From contig NZ_GL385912.1 in NCBI RefSeq assembly GCF_000146285.1, forward strand, positions 847,271 through 911,270: 64,000 nt of DNA, in the 5' to 3' direction. The notes beneath the pieces were generated by a model. That model was not told the DNA's origin, made no database searches, and was given only the letters and a program-made list of their open reading frames with translations. Positions 60,484 through 64,000 of the stretch are shown piece after piece (the stretch's first letter is position 1; the number at the start of each line of letters is the position of its first letter). Origin of the DNA: Mobiluncus curtisii subsp. curtisii ATCC 35241. GTDB taxonomy: Bacteria > Actinomycetota > Actinomycetes > Actinomycetales > Actinomycetaceae. The position numbers were made by a program, and so were the translations under genes.

Positions 60484-61437
60484 CTATTTCCATTTGCACT
60501 CTATGGTTAGTACCGAAACAGGCATACCGATAAACTGCACATCAAATTTGAGACTGGGTTCAACCCTAGAGCTGGCATTATGGATCCTGAAACTGAGCTG
60601 CCAACCATTGTTTAAATACATTTCTACAGTGTTGGTACTACCCTGTTTAAACTTTAGGGTCACAAGCTCGGTAGGAAGTTCAACTATAGGTGCAGATATT
60701 GTGGCTACAGTAATCGCGCTAGGTCTGTTCAATGTACCATGGATATTGAACGTGCTGATGATGGTGAGATGGCTGCGGTCATGGCTGACGACTTTGTAAT
60801 AGTCTCTCGTACCAATGAGGTACTCAACCATTTTTTGCGGCATGTCAGGGTTAGCAGTATAGGCTCGGTACAGCTCGTCGATAAATGCCTGAAGCAGAGG
60901 TACGTAAACCGTTGTGTCTTTGTCGCGAATTTCGGACCACTTAAGACCTTGAGCTTTTTTAGCCGCCAGACAGGTAAAGATCGGCTCGACGTCATCCCAA
61001 TACCTCTGACTACAGGGAATGCCGAACCACTCGTTGCCAAAGTCTAATTTGTGGCTGAGACGGCTATGCTTAACCGCTTCATGATTGTGCTTTACACTGA
61101 GACCGATTTCCCACTCAATAGCGTCCCGTTTTATAACTATGTCTCTAACATCGCCCTGTATTCCAGCACGGTCAGGTTGAAACTCTAGCGTGAGCACATC
61201 TGGATTGTCCTCACTCAACATGGGTTCTAGCTGGAGGATTGCATCTACTGCGGAATCAGCGGAGAGCTGGAACACTTCGCGCATATCTCCGCCAATTTGA
61301 TTCCAGGCACTTTGATTTGCATAGAAGCTAGAATTATGTGCAATTTGGGTATTCCTAGTGTGGTGAAGTGTCTTGAATAAGGAATTTATCCAGGCATACT
61401 CATAAGCGCGTCCGTGATCATTGCTGTTTGCACCCAT
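60484..61437 (-). CDS. HaeIII-family type II restriction endonuclease
   Basis: The 317-residue protein contains [75 protein letters not shown] and an end region [35 protein letters not shown], which I recognise from HaeIII-like endonucleases (site GGCC). The EIGLSVKHN segment has the form of a nuclease active site, with E and K as likely metal ligands. The ATG at 61437 follows AAAGG and overlaps the methyltransferase stop by 20 bases, so restriction is translated after modification. Its base composition is more AT-rich than that of the neighbours. The exact site is inferred from family. Confidence 0.75.
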   Translation of the reverse strand: MGANSNDHGRAYEYAWINSLFKTLHHTRNTQIAHNSSFYANQSAWNQIGGDMREVFQLSADSAVDAILQLEPMLSEDNPDVLTLEFQPDRAGIQGDVRDIVIKRDAIEWEIGLSVKHNHEAVKHSRLSHKLDFGNEWFGIPCSQRYWDDVEPIFTCLAAKKAQGLKWSEIRDKDTTVYVPLLQAFIDELYRAYTANPDMPQKMVEYLIGTRDYYKVVSHDRSHLTIISTFNIHGTLNRPSAITVATISAPIVELPTELVTLKFKQGSTNTVEMYLNNGWQLSFRIHNASSRVEPSLKFDVQFIGMPVSVLTIECKWK

Positions 61438-62485
61438 GAGCTTTTTTACCTTTCGGCGCAATGCCTTTAACTTCGTGGCCTCTCCCGGTCAGGAAAAGCC
61501 TGATTGCGGTGGCAATCTCGAAAGCAAGATTAACGGGGACGGCATTCCCAATCATCTTGTAGGCATTATTTGTCTCTTTGTAGATAAATTTGAAATCGTC
61601 GGGGAACCCTTGTATTCGCGCCACTTCTCGTATTGTCATGCGGCGATAGAGATTCTCACTGCCTTCGACAAAGCGACAGTCATTTTGACCAAATTTGACC
61701 ATTTTCGGGGCCTGCGGATGCAGTTGGCATTGGCGACCCGATGCCTGCACGGTAAACGCTTGCTCATCCCAATTTTTAACTCGGTTCCGACTCATAAAAA
61801 TTGGCGAGAATGCCCCGGTAAAGTATTCATTGTTATTAACTGCCTGAGGATTGTGACGGTTTTTCTCTGCCGCGGGGACAGCCGTTTCTTGCAAATCCCA
61901 TATCACATCGCGCAAGGTAATTTTTTTGGCATCATCCTCAGTGGACCCCTTGGGGAACACGAAATCGATGTTTAAATCTTTTCGGAATCCTATATAGAAT
62001 ACACGTTTTCGTTCTTCGGCAACCCCATAGTTTTTCGCATTGACCATCGTCAAAGTAACATCGTATCCGGCTTCTTCGAATAGCGTAATTATATTTTGTA
62101 CAGCTTCACTATGCCGGTTTGCCAACATTCCGCTGACATTTTCTGCCAGAAAGAATTTCGGTCTGAATTCTCTCAAAATGCGAATGTAATCATAAAACAG
62201 CTGCCCGCGAGCATCTTCAATCCCTCGTAAAGCCCCAGCTTCAGACCAAGACTGGCAGGGCGGACCACCGATGATGCCATCAACTTCACCATCAACAAAG
62301 GGCGCTATATCCTCAATAGTAACCCCTCTGATGTCTCCCTCAATGAGATGCGTATGCGGATGATTGGCTTTGAAGGTTTCATAGATTGTGGGATCAAATT
62401 CATTAGCTACCGGTATGTTAAAGCCGGCCTGTTCAAATCCCAGGTCAAGCCCCCCACACCCGCTAAACAAGCTAATTACATTCAT
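61418..62485 (-). CDS. DNA (cytosine-5-)-methyltransferase, HaeIII-type partner
   Basis: The 355-residue enzyme has motif [19 protein letters not shown], motif [11 protein letters not shown] with catalytic C77, motif VI ENV (115-117), motif VIII-type [15 protein letters not shown] and the C-terminal [18 protein letters not shown] and [13 protein letters not shown] (motifs IX-X). It transfers a methyl group to C5 of cytosine in the site cut by the adjacent nuclease, probably GGCC. The ATG at 62485 follows GAGGACAAATGGT; an ATG at 62500 lacks a site. The AT-rich pair lies between the dms operon and rplA and has the signs of recent acquisition. Confidence 0.93.
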   Translation of the reverse strand: MNVISLFSGCGGLDLGFEQAGFNIPVANEFDPTIYETFKANHPHTHLIEGDIRGVTIEDIAPFVDGEVDGIIGGPPCQSWSEAGALRGIEDARGQLFYDYIRILREFRPKFFLAENVSGMLANRHSEAVQNIITLFEEAGYDVTLTMVNAKNYGVAEERKRVFYIGFRKDLNIDFVFPKGSTEDDAKKITLRDVIWDLQETAVPAAEKNRHNPQAVNNNEYFTGAFSPIFMSRNRVKNWDEQAFTVQASGRQCQLHPQAPKMVKFGQNDCRFVEGSENLYRRMTIREVARIQGFPDDFKFIYKETNNAYKMIGNAVPVNLAFEIATAIRLFLTGRGHEVKGIAPKGKKAHGCKQQ

Positions 62486-62671
62486 ACCATTTGTCCTCAT
62501 TTACCATAAGCGTTGCCAAGCTCACCTACGAATCATCCCACTATGCGCCGTTTACGACGTTACTTACAGGTTTAGCTATCCCCTGCCGGACAGCGCAAAT
62601 CCTCAACTTCAATCTATCAAGCGTCCGGATGGGTGCCTAATCACGCACCTTCCTTCCATACTCATTAAATA

Positions 62672-62707
62672 CCTTGTGGGGTCAAGGTTACCCTTGACCC
62701 CACAAGG
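62672..62707 (-). terminator. Intrinsic terminator of rplK-rplA
   Basis: A perfect 16-bp stem (CCTTGTGGGGTCAAGG) with a TTAC loop, 10 bases after the rplA stop. On the minus strand TATTTAATG follows. It insulates the restriction genes from the ribosomal operon. Confidence 0.88.
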
Positions 62708-62717
62708 AAGATATTAA

Positions 62718-63407
62718 CTATTCCTTGGTCGCTAGGGACAGCGGAATAGAGGGACCCATCGTAGTGGAGATAGAGACCTTCGTAATGTAGCGACCCTTGA
62801 TAGTCGAGGGACGCAGGCGCTGGACTTCTTCCAGGACCGCCCGGAAGTTCTCTGCCAGCTTGGCAGGCTCAAACGAGCATTTGCCGACAATGAACTGCAG
62901 GTTGGCGTGCTTGTCGACACGGAACTCGATACGACCACCCTTGATGTCCTTGACAGCCTTCGCCACATCCATGGTGACAGTACCGGTCTTGGGGTTCGGC
63001 ATCAGACCACGCGGACCGAGCACCTTACCCAAACGACCGACCTTGCCCATCAAATCGGGCGTCGCCACGGCGACATCAAAGTCGGTGTAGCCCTTGGAGA
63101 CCTTTTCAATGAGTTCGTCCCCACCGACCTCGTCGGCGCCCGCAGCCTCAGCGTCTGCAGCCTTATCACCTACGGCAAAAACCAGGACCCGAGCGGTTTT
63201 GCCGGTGCCGTGAGGCAGAGAAACGGTGCCGCGCACCATCTGATCAGCCTTGCGGGGATCAACGTTCAGACGCATCGCAACCTCAACGGTCGCGTCGAAC
63301 TTCACGGGGGAAGTATCTTTTACCAGCTTGAATGCGTCATCAATGGGATAGAGAGTGTCGGGAAGAATCTTCTTCGCGGCCTCGTTGTATTTCTTGGCGT
63401 GTTTCAT
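62718..63407 (-). CDS. rplA: Large ribosomal subunit protein uL1
   Basis: The 229-residue protein forms the L1 stalk of the large subunit. It starts [31 protein letters not shown], with [63 protein letters not shown] and [22 protein letters not shown]. The ATG at 63407 has AAGGAGCAG. It follows rplK by 61 bases and ends at a strong terminator, so rplJL is not read from here. Confidence 0.98.
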   Translation of the reverse strand: MKHAKKYNEAAKKILPDTLYPIDDAFKLVKDTSPVKFDATVEVAMRLNVDPRKADQMVRGTVSLPHGTGKTARVLVFAVGDKAADAEAAGADEVGGDELIEKVSKGYTDFDVAVATPDLMGKVGRLGKVLGPRGLMPNPKTGTVTMDVAKAVKDIKGGRIEFRVDKHANLQFIVGKCSFEPAKLAENFRAVLEEVQRLRPSTIKGRYITKVSISTTMGPSIPLSLATKE

Positions 63408-63468
63408 GTTCTGCTCCTTACGCAGTCGTGGTGTGGGCAAACACTAAGCCCCTCCACAGTTTTGACGA

Positions 63469-63894
63469 TTAACCGACCGTGATGCCCATGGATCGAGCGG
63501 TGCCCGCGATAATCTTCTTTGCGGCCTCGATGTCATTAGCGTTGAGATCTTGCATTTTTTCCGAAGCAATCTTTTCTACCTGATCCCAGGTCAGATTGGC
63601 GACCTTGACGGTGTTCGGGGTGCCCGAACCCTTCGGAACGCCCGCAGCCTTACGAATCATCTCGGAGGCAGGCGAGCTCTTGAGCACGTAGTCGAAGCTG
63701 TGATCTTCGTAAACGGTGATTTCTACCGGAACCACGGAGCCGCGCATCGATTCAGTCTTGGCGTTGTAGTCCTTGCAGAATTCCATAATGTTTACGCCGT
63801 GTTGGCTCAGTGCCGGGCCAATCGGCGGTGCCGGGTTTGCCCCACCGGCTTGAATCTGGAGCTTGATAACTCCGATGACTTTTTTCTTAGCCAT
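63469..63894 (-). CDS. rplK: Large ribosomal subunit protein uL11
   Basis: The 141-residue protein binds 23S rRNA at the GTPase-associated centre. It has [41 protein letters not shown] and the C-terminal [21 protein letters not shown] and [10 protein letters not shown]. The ATG at 63894 follows AAAGGACC. rplA is next downstream; the usual upstream genes (nusG, secE) would lie beyond the window. The region 63895-64000 shows no gene. Confidence 0.98.
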   Translation of the reverse strand: MAKKKVIGVIKLQIQAGGANPAPPIGPALSQHGVNIMEFCKDYNAKTESMRGSVVPVEITVYEDHSFDYVLKSSPASEMIRKAAGVPKGSGTPNTVKVANLTWDQVEKIASEKMQDLNANDIEAAKKIIAGTARSMGITVG

Positions 63895-64000
63895 ATTTTG
63901 GGTCCTTTTCAATAGGGGTGTCGACCAGAGGTTTCCACCCAAACTCTTTTAACTTCATGAAAATCGTGATGACACGGTTTCCACTCGGTCTGTGTCCTCT

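Overview
The window looks like a chromosome segment of a host-associated actinobacterium of the Actinomycetaceae, most like Mobiluncus. The grounds are moderately high G+C, many GTG/TTG starts, leaderless-type promoters, proteins carrying the three-copy cell wall-binding repeat 2 (one fused to RCC1 repeats), a methyl-accepting chemotaxis protein in an otherwise Actinomyces-like gene set, and a dms respiratory operon. The genus is inference, not read from a marker gene. No rRNA, tRNA, CRISPR array or transposase was found.

Region 1 (1-39.9 kb) is a large surface-glycan locus. Genes for precursor sugars are dTDP-rhamnose steps (rfbB, rfbC), UDP-ManNAc and UDP-ManNAcA (wecB and wecC types), and a five-gene set matching the WbpA-B-E-D-I route to UDP-2,3-diacetamido-2,3-dideoxy-mannuronic acid. 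Around them lie many glycosyltransferases, a Wzm/Wzt-type ABC exporter followed by two RgpF-domain proteins (one fused to a WbsX domain), a Wzx-type flippase, two very large membrane proteins (DUF2142, DUF6541), two copies of a GT2 + DUF2304 pair, and two LytR-CpsA-Psr proteins that probably attach the product to the wall. Two exported wall-binding proteins, an amidase and an RCC1-repeat protein, sit among these genes.

Region 2 (40-52 kb) is mostly core or regulatory: purE-purK, a GntR/ABC-transporter module, a Maf pyrophosphatase, an OmpR-type two-component system, a lone adenine/cytosine-N4 methyltransferase, brnQ and a chemotaxis receptor. Upstream of purE lies a 400-base non-coding stretch with a long imperfect palindrome and degenerate repeats.

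Region 3 (52-64 kb) holds ribosomal genes rplL, rplJ, rplA and rplK on the minus strand. The rplKA and rplJL pairs are separated by about 9.3 kb that carries a TetR-type regulator, a dmsABC operon with a TorD-type chaperone and an extra ferredoxin, and an AT-richer HaeIII-like restriction-modification pair. Non-coding signals include an attenuator-like leader before rplJ, several strong terminators, probable TetR and GntR operators, a 150-bp tandem duplication at the start of the wbpB-like gene, and at least ten promoters whose -10 box lies exactly 6 nt before a start codon, which indicates widespread leaderless mRNAs.
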